Below, one piece after another: positions 1 to 11,447 of a stretch of DNA of 64,000 nt. Within the stretch, counting starts at the first letter, position 1; every line of letters starts with the position of its first letter. The position numbers and the translations under genes are program-made. The DNA comes from Diphasiastrum complanatum (Eukaryota > Streptophyta > Lycopodiopsida > Lycopodiales > Lycopodiaceae). The notes under the pieces are model-generated. The model had not been told where the DNA came from and did not search any database. It saw only the letters and a program-made list of their open reading frames with translations. The stretch is from positions 18,656,708-18,720,707 of the forward strand of contig CM055094.1 in NCBI GenBank assembly GCA_029204225.1, given 5' to 3'.

Positions 1-352
1 GTTCACAGTTCATCCAATACCTGTAAGTTGTCAGTGACTAGTCATTACTTTACAAATTGCTACTTAACTAGTACTAAGGCTTGTGTTGGCTGCAGCTTGC
101 GTGTGCACTGTGTGCTCCAGAGTCCAGTGACCTCCAGTCTCCCTATTAGTGCATTAGAATTCAAGATTCAGTAATGGGCATCAATAAATAAGACACCTTG
201 CTTTCTTTGGAGGCTGAAATGACACTCTCTGAAATCAGAGTTTTTTCATGCACTGTAAAGTATAGATTCCTGCAGTCTCTAAGCTTTTTCTCAGTCTTAA
301 ACATTTTACAAATTAGAATTTGGTGCAGGTAACAACCAGTCAAGAAAGAATC

Positions 353-430
<78 letters not shown>

Positions 431-1078
431 TTGGTGCTCTTTGAGCTCTCTGGACAGTGGAGTCTAAATCATGTTTGGTGTTGTGTGGTTATGAAGCAGT
501 CACTCTTGCTGTTGTGTGGTTATGAAGCAATGCAAGCATTCAGCAGATGCTGTAACTTGTAAGTCATCTTCAGTTGTAAGGAAAATTATTGATATCTATG
601 AAAATTTATGTCTAATGACTAATATGATCTGTGCTGGTTTTAGGAGCTTAAAGGTAACTTCTATATGAGTATAGTGATAGATAGAGATATTGATGGAACT
701 GACTTACAAAGTGCTATAGATTTTTAAAAACAGTTTTCAAGTTTTATCATAAAAAATTTGAAGAAACGTTTTAAAGATAGTAAAAATTCTTTCATCGTTG
801 AAAACTTTATCTCCTTGTGTTTTTCCTTTGGGTGGATATCGTGAGTTGAAAAGCTTTGGTGATGGTTGAACATTGGATCTAATGAAACTTGGCGAGAAAA
901 ATACCCTAATATGTTAAAATTAGCTAAAGTTGCTTTGTTACCAATGTTCTAGCACTGTAGCCTGTGAGAGAGGGGTTTAGTATGAAAAACTGGATCAAAG
1001 ATAAATTACGTAAATGTTGATGTTGTTATGCGTATATGCATAGAAGGCCCTCCATTAGACGATTCCATGGATTTTTAC
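1..1078. other. Gene-free AT-rich flank
   Basis: No coding region could be supported here. The open frame over 320-562 is only the translation of the CT tract at 355-427. The stretch ends at the left end of a Copia LTR. It may be host intergenic DNA or very old repeat debris. Confidence 0.5.
355..427. repeat. (CT)n microsatellite
   Basis: About 73 bases of uninterrupted CT dinucleotide repeat. It produces a spurious Ser-Leu reading frame. Confidence 0.97.
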
Positions 1079-1348
1079 TTAGAATTTGCTTTTCACAGGA
1101 AAACAGATCATGCCACACAGTGACATAGACAGAAAACACTCTCCACAGCAAGCTCACATAGCAACTGTATTTCTCAAAATGAAATTACACTGTACATATA
1201 GTTGTTCACTCAGGCAACCCATGCATGACCCAGGTTGCCGTTTGTGGGACGCGTGTTCCGTGACTTGCCTCGTGGTGAGGCCAACTGATCCTTATCCACT
1301 GATAGGACCCACAGTACAGTAACATAGTGATTCTAACTTTAATTCTAA
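1079..1348 (-). repeat. 3' LTR of Copia A
   Basis: About 270 bp, nearly the same as 57221-57491 and, reversed, 11163-11433. The ends carry the inverted 8-mer TTAGAATT/AATTCTAA. A purine-rich tract (AGGGAGAGAG on the minus strand, about 1349-1359) lies next to it on the internal side, as expected for a polypurine tract. Confidence 0.85.
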
Positions 1349-1375
1349 CTCTCTCCCTTAAAATAGAGTCACTTT

Positions 1376-1943
1376 TTATACAGTCATATACATAACTTTA
1401 AAGTCAACAAACTTTAAGTACAGAAAGCTTTGATCTAAACTATCAAACTTTTCTCCAGTAAGTGGCTTAGTGAAAATATCAGCTAGTTGTTCTTCTGTGC
1501 TACAATGAACAACATGAATTTCACGACTTAGTAGCCTCTCATGTATGAAGTGATACTGAATCTCAATGTGTTTAGTTCTCGCATGGAACACTAGACTCTT
1601 TGCTAGTTGAATGTCACTCTGACTGTCTCTATGTAAAGTCGTGGGATTTTTCTGCTTCATGCCAATTTCTTCCACAATTTGTCTCAACCATATAGCTTCT
1701 TGTGCAGCACTACACATTGCCTTATACTCTGCTTCTGTGGTGGAAAGAGCAATTGTACTTTGCTTCTTACTAGACCAGAAAAGCAACTACCACAAAACTG
1801 GAATATATATCCTGTGGTGGATCTACGATCATCATAGTCACCTCCCCGGTCCGCATCCACATAGCCACACAACTCAGGTAAACCATCATGCTTCCTGTAA
1901 ATCAAGCCATACTCTGAAGTGCCTTTCACATAACGCAAAATGC
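1376..1943 (-). pseudogene. Copia A RNase H, 3' part of pol
   Basis: Minus-strand reading matches the end of Copia pol: GYVDAD near 1885, then STTEAEYKAM, the HARTKHIEIQYHF segment and ADIFTKPL before the 3' LTR. RNase H degrades the RNA strand during reverse transcription. Against Copia B one base is missing near 1777 (ACCAGAAAAG versus ACCAGGAAAAG), shifting the frame so the domain is split over two frames. It continues across the gypsy insertion at 8256. Pseudogene. Confidence 0.88.
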
Positions 1944-1948
1944 GTTTA

Positions 1949-2307
1949 TGTTACGAGCTCGTAACCAATGCCGAACCCCTAGAGAACACAGATAGGTCAG
2001 ATACCACAGTCAGGGTCGTGTCCAACGTACATGACCAACATGGAAAGACAGTGTGAGTAGTGTGCCCCAGCACGGTCCATAGCCATGGCGGGCCTAACAC
2101 AGCCTAGGGACCCTGTCAGCAGGATAGGGCCCCCAGTTGGGTCCCGACGTGCAGTCGGCCACGTCAGTGCCATGTGGCCGACACTTGGCAGTAGCATGCT
2201 ACCAGTCCTCACACTGGGCTAGGAGGGGCTTACTCTATATCAGGGAGTAGGCAAGGTTGGGTGGATCAGTGAGTGTTTGCCCTACTGTGGTGTTAGGATC
2301 TATTACA
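1949..2307 (+). repeat. Gypsy 5' LTR
   Basis: 359 bp, TG...CA ends, first bases form the palindrome TTACGAGCTCGTAA. A TATA-like CTATAT at 2235-2240 could set the transcription start. Open frames within it on the minus strand are chance. Confidence 0.94.
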
Positions 2308-2308
2308 C

Positions 2309-2320
2309 TGGTATCAGAGC
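2309..2320 (+). other. Primer-binding site (initiator Met-tRNA)
   Basis: TGGTATCAGAGC lies one base after the 5' LTR and is complementary to the 3' end of plant initiator Met-tRNA. The untranslated leader runs from here to 3109. Confidence 0.9.
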
Positions 2321-3109
2321 CATCTCCATCCTAGGGAGTTCAGGACAGTAGTAGAGAAAGCTATCATAAGATAGAAAAGATTTTTCAGATTCTCAGGAAA
2401 GAATTGAGGAGGAAAATCGCTGTAGGAACAGCTTTCAAATCCTTGAAATTTGCTGGGAATTTACAGTTGTTTGAGGCACAATCCCTTGTAGATGCTCAGC
2501 GCTGAAAAATCAGGGATTTACCCTTGATTTTTATGTATCAATTGTGGATTTTTGAGCACATTTTAAATAGAAAACGTGGAGCAGGTCCAGCGCTGCCAAA
2601 TTGGGTGGAAACTTCAAATTTGGAGTGAAATTTTTTGGAATTTGGAGCGGATCTGAGACAGAATCTTGGCTGCAGGTCCAGCGCTGAAGGTGTTGCTAGA
2701 AAATCAGATTTTGAGAGGGATTTTGGGTCTCAAAGTAAGCAAAACCAAGTAGCAACACTCCTGGTTAGGCAGCGAGGAAGGTCTTTGGCAGAAACCACAA
2801 GTTTGCAACTGTTTTTGGGTCCTAAAACGGGAATTTTGGAGCAAAAAGTATACACCTCAGACAGCGAGGGAAGGGGCCAAGACGATCAGAAGTTTGTTTC
2901 TTTTTCTTGGTACCTTGATCTCTGATTTTTCCGGACAGCAGATCTGAAAGCAGTGGAAGAAGTGTTGAAAGGGCTTTTCTTGATTCTCTCTGTGGAAGTA
3001 CAGTTCTCAGAAAGAGCTAAGTTTTCTTTCCCTCCTTGTACAGTTGTAAATTAGTCTTTTAGACTTTTTTTCCTTCAGAAGTTTAGGTAGCTCTCTTTCA
3101 GTTCCGAAG

Positions 3110-5746
3110 ATGACCACTCCTCAGGGACCTGATCAACCCCCGGAGAGAGGCTTCGACGAACTTGAAACAGAAGCCTTGGCTTACAGAAAAGGGAAGGAAC
3201 CCATGGAAGTAGAAGAACAGGAACAGTTTGCCGAAGAACTCGACGAACTGGTTACCAAGGAGCAGTTCCTCCAATTGGTAACGGAAGTGGATGAACTGAA
3301 GTTGGCATTAGCCAATTTCAAGTCCAGTGTGGACGACTCGTTCACTGAACTCAAAAACTTGATTTTGAGATCTGCGAAAGGAAGCCTTCCCTCCACTTCT
3401 CAGTTATCTCCTTCTCCACTTCCATCAGTTTCGGGTGAGACTTTACGGTCTCACCCCAGTGTTTTTAAAGATTTAAAGCCTCCTACTTTTAATGGGGAAG
3501 AGAAGGATAGAAATGCAGATATTCTACAAACCTTCCTCAGCAAATGGAAGAACATTCATGCTCTTAAACAGACCCCTGACCATTTGCAAGCAATTGAGGC
3601 CAGTCTTTCTTTAGGGCCTATGGCCTATAAGTGGTGGTTAAATCTCCAAGAGACTGGGCAGACTCCCTGGTCATGGAAAGCTTTTGAAGAAGCTTTCCTA
3701 AGAGAATTTCTACCAGAAAATGAACTGGATAGAGTCTGGGAAGCCTGGGAAAGAACAGTAATGGATAAATCCCTCATCCAATATATCTCGCAGTATCGAG
3801 AAGCAATTTTAAAGATTAAAAATATGGATGACTATCAAAAAATCAGGGGATTTGTCCGTGGCCTCAAAGATGAATATAAAGTAGAGGTCCAGAGAAACTC
3901 GCCTACTACCCTTGAGCAAGCTCTCAGATATGCTCAAATCTATGATGATTCAGTGGGTAGGAAGAGAGCGAGACAACAACCACTTTCTGAGCAGCTTCCT
4001 CAGAAAGACTTTCAATTTAAAAAGAAATTTTTAAAAAGAAAGAAAGAAGATAAATTTAAAGGTGAAGCTCCTCAGAAACGCCCTTCACTCAGACAGCCCT
4101 TAAAACCAGATGATTTTGAGAAAGCCAAACAAGAACGTTTGTGCTTTGTGTGTATGGGCAAGGGACACACAGTCAGACAGTGTCCCAAGGGGCCTTTCAC
4201 TAAAAAAGATAAAAAACAAGTTCATCTTGTTCAGACTGTATGTTTCTCCAGTAACTCGGCAGCTTCCGAGATCAAAGTGTATCATGAAGATCATGAACAC
4301 TGTTGCCAGCTGACCTCTGCAATGCTAGCGAGACCCTTCAGCTTTGGGCCGCATGACCTAGTACGTATGCATGGGAAAGTTGGTAACCAGTCAGTAAGAG
4401 TCATGGTTGATGATGGGGCAACCCATAATTTCATCAACCACACCCTGGTTAAAAAGCTTAAACTACCAGAAGTACCTAGTCAGCATAGGTACATAGTTTC
4501 ATTAGCTAAGGGTGAAGATAAAAAAATATGGGAAACTATGGTAAGTAAGTTAAATCTTGGTATTCAGGGGTACCAAGATGAAATAAACTTTCAGATAATG
4601 CACCTGGATCGAACAGACATTGTTCTCGGGAGAGATTGGCTCTACAGTTTAGGACCTTCCCTCCACAGAAACTATCAGGAGAACACCCTCAGCTTTCAGC
4701 ATAAAGGCCAAGAGATCCAGTTGCATGGGGAGCATGATGTCCCCAACAGCCCTATGGTCTGCAGTTCAGAGCTCTGTCAGCTAATCGGAGACGAAGACCA
4801 TCAGGTATTCTTATGTGACTTTCAGTTTATTCCTAAAGTTTCTATTTCTAGTTCTATTCAGCAGAAAATCAGTAAATTAGAAACTTTATTGTCTAAATTT
4901 AAAGATGTTTTTCCTGAAGATTTGCCACATGGTTTACCACCTAGCAGAGAGGTAGATCATGTAATAAACCTAGTACTAGGTACAACACCTGTTTCTAAAC
5001 CTCCGTATCGGGTCAGCCGAACAGAGGATGAAGAAATAACTAGGCAGTTAACAGACTATCTTGGGAAAGGCCAAATTCAGACCAGTAGTTCACCATGGGC
5101 CTCACCAGTCCTATTGGTGAAAAAGAAGGATGGGTCTATGCGTCTTTGCGTAGATTACAGAGCCCTCAATAAAGTCACAATTAAGAATAAATACCCTATG
5201 CCTCGGGCAGATGAGTTGTTTGATAAACTCGACGGGGCTAAGTTTTTTAGTAAAATAGACCTTAGATCGGGATATCATCAAGTCCGTATAAAATCGGAAG
5301 ATGTCTCAAAAACAGCCTTTAGGACTCGTCACGGTCATTATGAGTTTAAGGTGATGCCATTTGGGCTCACAAATGCTCTAGCTACCTTTATGACCTTGAT
5401 GAACAGTGTCCTCAGACCATACTTGGGTAAGTTTGTAGTCGTATTTTTAGATGACATCCTCGTTTACAACAAAACCAGGAAGGAGCATCTAAAACACCTC
5501 AGAAAGGTGTTTCGACTGCTCAGAAAGCATAAGCTTTATGCTAAACAATCCAAGTGTGAATTCTTCGTTGAAGAAGTAGCATATTTGGGTCACATTATCT
5601 CTTCAGATGGGATTAAGATGGACCCAAATAAGGTTAAAGCCATACTCAGTTGGCTGAGACCTCAGAATATTTTGGAACTTCAAATCTTTCTTGGTCTGGC
5701 GGGATATTACAGACGATTTGTCAAGGAATATGCTCAGTCCCTATGA
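3110..5746 (+). CDS. Gypsy gag-protease-RT polyprotein (878 aa, frameshifted end)
   Basis: Gag capsid-like region around residues 120-275 is followed by a basic stretch and a CCHC zinc knuckle (C345, C348, H353, C358) that binds element RNA. The aspartic protease has DDGATHNF at 434-441, with Asp in place of the usual Thr or Ser after the first Asp. RT spans about 610-830 with the FLDD catalytic box at 779-782; NALATF at 755-760 has Leu where Pro is usual. The ATG at 3110 is the first in a frame open to 5746. It ends in a TGA just after the RT connection segment, where the family normally continues into RNase H, so a frameshift near 5738 has cut the polyprotein. I saw no slippery heptamer, so this looks like mutation, not programmed shifting. 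Confidence 0.93.
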   Translation: MTTPQGPDQPPERGFDELETEALAYRKGKEPMEVEEQEQFAEELDELVTKEQFLQLVTEVDELKLALANFKSSVDDSFTELKNLILRSAKGSLPSTSQLSPSPLPSVSGETLRSHPSVFKDLKPPTFNGEEKDRNADILQTFLSKWKNIHALKQTPDHLQAIEASLSLGPMAYKWWLNLQETGQTPWSWKAFEEAFLREFLPENELDRVWEAWERTVMDKSLIQYISQYREAILKIKNMDDYQKIRGFVRGLKDEYKVEVQRNSPTTLEQALRYAQIYDDSVGRKRARQQPLSEQLPQKDFQFKKKFLKRKKEDKFKGEAPQKRPSLRQPLKPDDFEKAKQERLCFVCMGKGHTVRQCPKGPFTKKDKKQVHLVQTVCFSSNSAASEIKVYHEDHEHCCQLTSAMLARPFSFGPHDLVRMHGKVGNQSVRVMVDDGATHNFINHTLVKKLKLPEVPSQHRYIVSLAKGEDKKIWETMVSKLNLGIQGYQDEINFQIMHLDRTDIVLGRDWLYSLGPSLHRNYQENTLSFQHKGQEIQLHGEHDVPNSPMVCSSELCQLIGDEDHQVFLCDFQFIPKVSISSSIQQKISKLETLLSKFKDVFPEDLPHGLPPSREVDHVINLVLGTTPVSKPPYRVSRTEDEEITRQLTDYLGKGQIQTSSSPWASPVLLVKKKDGSMRLCVDYRALNKVTIKNKYPMPRADELFDKLDGAKFFSKIDLRSGYHQVRIKSEDVSKTAFRTRHGHYEFKVMPFGLTNALATFMTLMNSVLRPYLGKFVVVFLDDILVYNKTRKEHLKHLRKVFRLLRKHKLYAKQSKCEFFVEEVAYLGHIISSDGIKMDPNKVKAILSWLRPQNILELQIFLGLAGYYRRFVKEYAQSL

Positions 5747-7881
5747 CAAATCTCCTTAAGGGGAAGGGAAAGGAGTTCATTTGGGAGTCCGCACAACAGG
5801 AGAGCTTTGATGCTCTCAAAACAGCCTTAGCTACAGCACCAGTCTTAAAAGTCGTCGACCCCAATCAGCCATTTGTGGTCGAAACAGATGCTAGCGACTT
5901 TGCAGTAGGCGCTGTGCTAACTCAGGGTGGACGACCAGTTGCGTTCGAGAGTAAAAAACTCGAGCCAACACAGACTAGGTATAGTCCCTATGAAAAGGAA
6001 CTCTTTTCTATAGTCCATGCCCTTAAGACTTGGAGGCATTATTTGTATGGTGCCAACTTTGAGGTCCTGACAGACCATGAGAGTCTCAGATACCTTTGCA
6101 ATCAACCTGAGCTTAGAGGTCGGAAAGCTCGTTGGGCAGAGTTGATGCAAGAGTTTGACATGTCTATCAGATATAGGCGTGGAAAATTCAATACAGTAGC
6201 AGATGCCCTTAGCAGAATGCCTATGATAAACGAGCTGAGTTTTACTCAGATTCGTAATGAGTTACTCGAGTCCTTGAGAGGGAAATGCCAGCATGATGCA
6301 TTCTTCTCTATTATCTGGAACTCAGTCCAGAACAGACAGTTACAGACTCCAGAACCAGTTCCCGGGGCTGGTGCCAGTGCATCCAAGAATACGGCAGCTT
6401 CCGTTGAGGATGATGATGAGTCCGAGTATACGTCGTCAGATGACGTTGAGGATTCTGAGCCTGTATTACCCAAGCAAACCCCAGTGGTTGAGGGTCAGTT
6501 GACTCAAGGATTCAAATGGAAACAGTATTCCATTCAGGATGAGTACTTGCTCTATAGAGATAGAGTATGTGTCCCCAATTTAGAGGATTATAGGCAGCAG
6601 GTCCTATATGAATGTCATGACAATCCTAGCGCGGGACACCCAGGCATACAGAATACCTATGAGCTTCTTCGTAGGCAATTTTTCTGGCCCAGTATGAAAA
6701 AGGACATCCACCAGTATGTAACCAGTTGCCAAAAATGTCAAGTAAATAAAGCAGAGCGTTTAAAGGCAGGAGGGTTGTTGCATCCCTTAGAAATACCAGC
6801 TGGTAAATGGGAGAGTACCTCCATGGATTTTATAGTAGGCCTGCCTAAAACCCAAAAGGGTAATGACGCTATATGGGTCACAGTTGACCGTCTGACCAAA
6901 ATGGCTCATTTGATTCTGACCAAAACAACTGTTAGAGCTCCAGAGTTAACGAGGTTGTTTGTAGACGGGCTATTTAAATTGTACGGTCTACCTTCCGGCA
7001 TAGTCAGCGACCGGGACAGTAAGTTTACTGGAAATTTTTGGAGGGCAGTATTCCATCATCTCCATACTAAACTTAATATGAGTACCACCGACCATCCACA
7101 GACGGACGGTCAAACAGAAAGGGTAAATCAAGTGCTGGAGGATATGCTTCGTGCATACGTCAGCAAGAAGCAGACTAATTGGGAGGAGTATCTCTCGATA
7201 TTAGAGTTTGCTTACAACAGTACCAAACATTCAGCTACGGGATACAGCCCATTTATGCTGATGTACGGTTTTCAGCCACGCTCACCCACAGCTGTAGGGT
7301 TTAAACAAGAAAAAGTTGAAGCTGCCAGAAACTTTTTAGAAGACCTAAACCAGATGATAGAACATGCTAAGCGTAGCATTAGACAATCCCAGGATCGAGC
7401 CAAGCATTATGCAGATCCACACAGACGGGATGTGCAGTTCTCCACTGGTGAGAAAGTCTACTTGAGAGTCCCAGTTGACTCTAAAACCCTCAAATCAGGA
7501 GTGTGTGCTAAGTTGTCTCCAAGGTATTGTGGTCCCTTTACCATCAGTAGGAGACTAGGCGAGGTCACCTATGAACTAGAACTCCCACACAGTAGTAAGG
7601 TTTTTTCAGTCTTTCATGTAAGTCAGTTACGAAAAGCCTTAACCAGATCAGATAATCTGGTAGGGGACAATGTTCTAGTTCTCCCATTGGATCCTCAACA
7701 ACCTCCACATGAACCAGAGGAGATTCTTGATAGTAGAGAGACGCAGACTCGTCATACTCTATACCGAGAATATCTGGTTAAGTGGAATGATCAGCCTGTT
7801 GAGAATGCCACTTGGGAAAGAGGTAGCGTCCCTCGCAAGATTTTTTCAGACTTTGTCTTAGAGGACCAAGACGGTTCTTAA
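5740..7881 (+). CDS. Gypsy RNase H-integrase-chromodomain part of the polyprotein
   Basis: Continues the upstream polyprotein in another frame (the frame is open from 5650, homology begins about 5740). Counting from 5650, RNase H has VETDASD (Asp80), a Glu in YEKEL and TDHESL (Asp142). An acidic linker lies near 252-270. Integrase has the zinc HHCC set H323, H330, C360, C363 and the catalytic triad D393, D454, E490 with the D-35-E spacing that joins element DNA to host DNA. The tail (about 688-735, [22 protein letters not shown]) is chromodomain-like, a module thought to steer chromoviruses to marked chromatin. The stop is followed at once by the polypurine tract. Without its own start it probably is not made unless the shift is bypassed. 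Confidence 0.93.
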   Translation, partial: PMTNLLKGKGKEFIWESAQQESFDALKTALATAPVLKVVDPNQPFVVETDASDFAVGAVLTQGGRPVAFESKKLEPTQTRYSPYEKELFSIVHALKTWRHYLYGANFEVLTDHESLRYLCNQPELRGRKARWAELMQEFDMSIRYRRGKFNTVADALSRMPMINELSFTQIRNELLESLRGKCQHDAFFSIIWNSVQNRQLQTPEPVPGAGASASKNTAASVEDDDESEYTSSDDVEDSEPVLPKQTPVVEGQLTQGFKWKQYSIQDEYLLYRDRVCVPNLEDYRQQVLYECHDNPSAGHPGIQNTYELLRRQFFWPSMKKDIHQYVTSCQKCQVNKAERLKAGGLLHPLEIPAGKWESTSMDFIVGLPKTQKGNDAIWVTVDRLTKMAHLILTKTTVRAPELTRLFVDGLFKLYGLPSGIVSDRDSKFTGNFWRAVFHHLHTKLNMSTTDHPQTDGQTERVNQVLEDMLRAYVSKKQTNWEEYLSILEFAYNSTKHSATGYSPFMLMYGFQPRSPTAVGFKQEKVEAARNFLEDLNQMIEHAKRSIRQSQDRAKHYADPHRRDVQFSTGEKVYLRVPVDSKTLKSGVCAKLSPRYCGPFTISRRLGEVTYELELPHSSKVFSVFHVSQLRKALTRSDNLVGDNVLVLPLDPQQPPHEPEEILDSRETQTRHTLYREYLVKWNDQPVENATWERGSVPRKIFSDFVLEDQDGS

Positions 7882-7892
7882 GGGGGAGGGAC
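7881..7892 (+). other. Polypurine tract
   Basis: AGGGGGAGGGAC directly before the 3' LTR primes plus-strand DNA synthesis. Confidence 0.85.
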
Positions 7893-8250
7893 TGTTACGA
7901 GCTCGTAACCAATGCCGAACCCTAGAGAACACAGATAGGTCAGATACCACAGTCAGGGTCATGTCCAGCGTACATGACCAATAGGGCAAGACAGTGTGAA
8001 TAGTGTGCCCCAGCACGGTCCATAGCCATGGCGGGCCTAACACAGCCTAGGGACCCTGTCAGCAGGATAGGGCCCCCAGTTGGGTCCCGACGTGCAGTCG
8101 GCCACGTCAGTGCCACGTGGCCGACACTTGGTAGTAGCATGCTACCAGTCCTCACACTGGGCTAGGAGGGGCTTACTCTATATCAGGGAGTAGGCAAGGT
8201 TGGGTGGATCAGTGAGTGTTTGCCCTACTGTGGTGTTAGAATCTATTACA
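7893..8250 (+). repeat. Gypsy 3' LTR
   Basis: 358 bp, about 97 percent the same as the 5' LTR by eye; followed by the right GTTTA target duplication. Confidence 0.94.
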
Positions 8251-8255
8251 GTTTA

Positions 8256-9431
8256 GCTGCCTTCCAATGCGTTTTCGTAGGTGCTGCCATAAACTGACTT
8301 ACATTGCCAACAACATAGCATATATCTGGTCTAGTCGTGGTAAGGTAAATCAAGCTACCTACTAACTGTCTATATAGCGTAGCATCAAATGATTGTGACT
8401 CATCAAGCTTAGAAAGCTTTTTACTTGGTTCAATAGGGGTGTTTATTGGTTTGCAATCCTGCAACCTAAACCCGTGCAGCAACTCTTTGACATACTTCAC
8501 CTGTGTTAAACCCACTTCATGTCCTTTTTGCCACACTTCTACTCCAAGGTAGTAATGCATCAGGTTGAGCTGTCATCTCAAATTGTTCCATGAGGTCTTT
8601 CTTGATCATGTCTATCATCTCTTGATTATTTTCCGTAATAATCAAGTCATCAACATAAAGAGCAATCAAAACAACCATACCATCAAAGCATAAGACATAT
8701 AGATTTGGATCAGAATGTGTTCTCACCATCCCCTTTGAACAAAAGTAGGCATCAATCCTGCTATACCACGCACGTGGTGCTTGTTTAAGACCATAAAGCG
8801 CTTTCTTCAAGCGACATACTTTATTTTCCTATCCTTTCGTTACAAAGCCTTTAGGTTGATCCATGAACACTTCTTCTTCTAACTCACCATTTAGAAAAGC
8901 AGATTTCACATCCATCTGATGCAAAGGCCAACCAAAATGTGAAGCTAAAGCAATAAGTAGACGTAGAGTATTCCACTTACAAACCGGCGCAAAGGTCTCC
9001 TCATAGTCGATGCCTTTATTTTGTGCATACCCTTTGATCACGAATCTTGCTTTGTGTTTTGCTATACTTCCATCTGCATGGTATTTGGTCCTGTATACCC
9101 ATTTGCAACCAATCGGTTTCTTGCCAACTGGTGGTTCTACTAAGTCCCATGTGCTATGCTTAGCAATTGACTTCATCTCCTCTCCCATGGCCTTGACCCA
9201 AATGTCATCATCCTTCGCTTCACCATAAGTCGAAGGTTCTTTGCCTTGAATAATGCTAGATAAGAGAGCATAATTTGCTTCATACCTTTCAGGTAGTATC
9301 TTCTCTCTTGTTGATCTTCGTAGCTCTCCCTGGTTAGATGATCCTGGAATGAAGATGCTAGAGTCTTCAACCTCACCCTCATCGACAAGGTTACCTGCTT
9401 GTTTTGGTTTCCCCTTGCCTTGTTCCGCCAA
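8256..9431 (-). pseudogene. Copia A RT and upstream remnant, internally deleted
   Basis: Minus-strand Copia pol: WVYRTKYHADGS, GIDYEETFAP, QMDVKSAFLNG, the ALYGLKQAPRAWY block, and YVDD inside IALYVDDLI near 8650, then PDICYVVG near 8320. At about 9350 the gag tail (DSSIFIP) joins straight to the post-integrase linker (SSNQGELRRS), so protease and integrase, present in Copia B between about 59180 and 60820, were deleted. A CAG-to-TAG stop lies near 8833 and a 2-base loss near 8563 shifts the frame. It cannot make a working polyprotein. Confidence 0.9.
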
Positions 9432-10200
9432 GAATTTGCGACATTCACTCTTCTAATGGCCCTTTTTACCACAATGGAAGCACTTGCCTTTCTTCTTAGT
9501 TTTACTAGAAGATCCCTCATCCTCCTGAGACTTGGCAAATTGCTGCTGAGATTTCTTCTTGCCCTTGCCCTTGGCATGTCGCAAGGGACTGATCGTCAGT
9601 ATTTTGACGTCTACCTTTCACCATTTCTCGTCGTTGCTCTTCCTGCATCAAGATTCCTGTGAGCTCGTCAAAGGTTGGTAATCTTTATCTTGATGCTATT
9701 CCGCTCACGAACATATAATAGGATTCTACAATGCCGCACAATGCATTGTGCACCAGCTCCACATCACGTATGCGCTCGCCAATAGAATGCAGTTCATCTC
9801 TCATTGTCTTGATTCTGGTCATGTACGTCTAAATGTGCTCTCCTTGTTCCATGCGGGCACTATTCAACTTTGACTTCAGAAACATGATTCTTGACGGATT
9901 TGATGTCTCGAATGGCTCCTTTAGCAGATCCCATGCCTGTCTGGGTGTAATAGCATCACAAATGTGGGTAATGATGTGATCTTTCACTGACAAGTTAATG
10001 AAGGTCAAAGCTTTACTCATCTTTTTGTGGAACACTTTGATGTCTGTTTCATTTGGCGGCCTTCTCTCATCACCTGTGACGACTTCCCATACGTTTTTCT
10101 CCATCCGTATGTTTTTCATTTCGAATTTCCACACTGCATAGTTGGAAATCCCGTCCAATTTGCTACTTTCACTCAAAATGGACTCTCCCATGTTTGCCAT
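9432..10200 (-). pseudogene. Copia A gag remnant
   Basis: Starts with ATG at 10200 (MANMGESILSESSKLDG) and reads a UBN2-type gag: WKFEMKN, ALTFINLSVKDHI, ITPRQAWDLLKEPFE, MFLKSKLNSARMEQG. It stops at 9826-9828 where Copia B has CAG (GEHIQTYM), and the zinc knuckle CFHCGKKGH near 9470 is followed by TAG where Copia B has TGG. Gag coats the RNA in virus-like particles; this copy could give only about 123 residues. This is the only copy of the family here with its gag start. Confidence 0.88.
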
Positions 10201-11162
10201 CGCAAAACTGCTTGAAACTTCTGCCTTAGGCTAAGAACAGTATGCCGAGGCCAACAATAATGTCAGAAGTTAAAAATAATGACTTGCACTTTTTCCCTTA
10301 CCAGGCCACTCGCCGCTTTTCCACCAATTTGAAAGCCAAATCGGTGTCGCCTTCCGAAATGCACTCAGTCGTCAACTCCTAACAACGTGCCCAGTGGAAT
10401 GGTGAAATCACTTCTGGCGTACTCCGAACACTTTCTCCACTGCAATCACTCTGTTTTGCTGTACCGTACTTGCAGGTATAGTTCGAGTGCCCTTCGTTTG
10501 GAAGTTATAGCCTTTCGTTTGGGTCAAAACGGACAAAGGACCCAAAAATAGGGATTTTTCTAGTTTTCGAACTGTTTCTTCACCTTGAAGAAACTTCACT
10601 CTTCACTTGTGAAGGGACCCAACTAAGCTTTCAGTATGAAAATTTTTAATGAAGTTGAAGGCCATAATGTAGTTCACTTCTTCAGGGCCCTGTTCAAAGC
10701 TCATCCAATGGCTGAACGAAATCTTGTGGTCCAAATTTCTCTCCCATCACAAGTTTTGGACCGTCGATTCATTTGACACCTCATCCAAAGGTCCAAACTG
10801 CATCTGGGCATTGAACCATGCTCCTACAGTCGTTATGGTCTTCGAGACACTAGACTGACTATTGCGTTGGGCGTGCGAACAGCCTGCGACCTCCCTACTT
10901 GCGGCCGCGCCTCCCTTCTCTCAAAAATGTCAGATCAAACTCTCATGTGGATCGTTTTGAGCACGATCTGAGGCCTGGAGCAGGGTTGCCCTACTGAACA
11001 TGTTTAAAAATTTGAAAAACTATAATGATGAAAAGTTATATTTTTACATAGCATAATGTAAAGAAATCATATCTGGATTGAAGAACTAGGTTCACGACAA
11101 CCATATATATGTTGGCTTGTTGACGTGTCTTTTTTCCACAATTCGATAGCATGAGAAAAAAG
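10201..11162. other. Probable Copia A leader and junction DNA
   Basis: No gene seen. The part nearest 10200 is upstream of the minus-strand gag start and is probably untranslated leader. No primer-binding site and no minus-oriented LTR could be found; instead an LTR in plus orientation begins at 11163. Confidence 0.45.
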
Positions 11163-11433
11163 TTAGAATTAAAGTTAGAATCACTGTGTTACTGTATTGT
11201 GGGTCCTATCAGCGGATAAGGATCAATTGGCCTCGCCACAAGGCAAGTCGATGGGTCACGCGTCCCGCCAATGGCAACCTGGGTCATGCATGGGTTACCT
11301 GAGTGAACAACTATATGTACAGTGTAATTTCATTTTGAGAAATACAGTTGCTATGTGAGCTTGTTGTGGAGAGTGTTTTCTGTCTATGTTACTGTGGGGC
11401 ATGATCTGTGTTCCTGTGGAAAGCAAATTCTAA
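11163..11433 (+). repeat. Copia A-family LTR in plus orientation
   Basis: 271 bp, starts TTAGAATTAAAG and ends CAAATTCTAA, matching the reverse complement of 1079-1348 and 57221-57491. TGGTATCAGAGC at 11436-11447 shows that it is a 5' LTR with the start of its internal region. No coding region follows on the plus strand, so it is either an LTR-leader fragment or the inverted 5' end of Copia A. Confidence 0.88.
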
Positions 11434-11435
11434 GT

Positions 11436-11447
11436 TGGTATCAGAGC
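11436..11447 (+). other. Primer-binding site
   Basis: TGGTATCAGAGC two bases after the LTR end. Leader-like sequence follows to roughly 11950 without a gag frame. Confidence 0.85.

Larger units (their letters stand above)
1949..8250 (+). mobile_element. Complete Ty3-gypsy chromovirus nested in Copia A
   Basis: 6302-bp element with LTRs at 1949-2307 and 7893-8250 starting TGTTACGAG and ending TATTACA, a primer-binding site at 2309, a polypurine tract at 7881-7892 and 5-bp target duplications GTTTA at 1944-1948 and 8251-8255. Domain order gag, protease, RT, RNase H, integrase, chromodomain is the gypsy/chromovirus order. By eye the LTRs differ at about nine bases plus one indel over 358 bp, so the insertion is moderately young. 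One frameshift near 5738 breaks the polyprotein. Confidence 0.95.
1079..10200 (-). mobile_element. Copia A, decayed, split by a gypsy insertion
   Basis: Minus-strand Ty1-copia retrotransposon. From right to left: gag start at 10200, a gag remnant, RT and RNase H, then a 3' LTR at 1079-1348. A complete gypsy element occupies 1949-8250 inside it; removing that and one GTTTA copy restores collinearity with its relative Copia B at 57221-61495. Protease and integrase are missing by an internal deletion near 9350. Several stops and frameshifts mark it as dead. No 5' LTR in the expected minus orientation follows 10200. Confidence 0.9.

Noticed and set aside
320..562. Ser-Leu reading frame over the CT tract
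   Set aside because: Pure translation of a dinucleotide repeat. The same applies to frames at 14874-15162, 39136-39522, 44675-44984, 52572-52862 and 52948-53196, apart from the SET-like portion downstream of the 52663 tract.
1997..2212. Minus-strand frame in the gypsy LTR, repeated at 7940-8155
   Set aside because: Occurs twice only because the LTR is duplicated; antisense to the element with no protein-family resemblance.
5735..5745. Programmed ribosomal frameshift in the gypsy
   Set aside because: No slippery heptamer or clear downstream structure; the missing residues fit a small deletion better.
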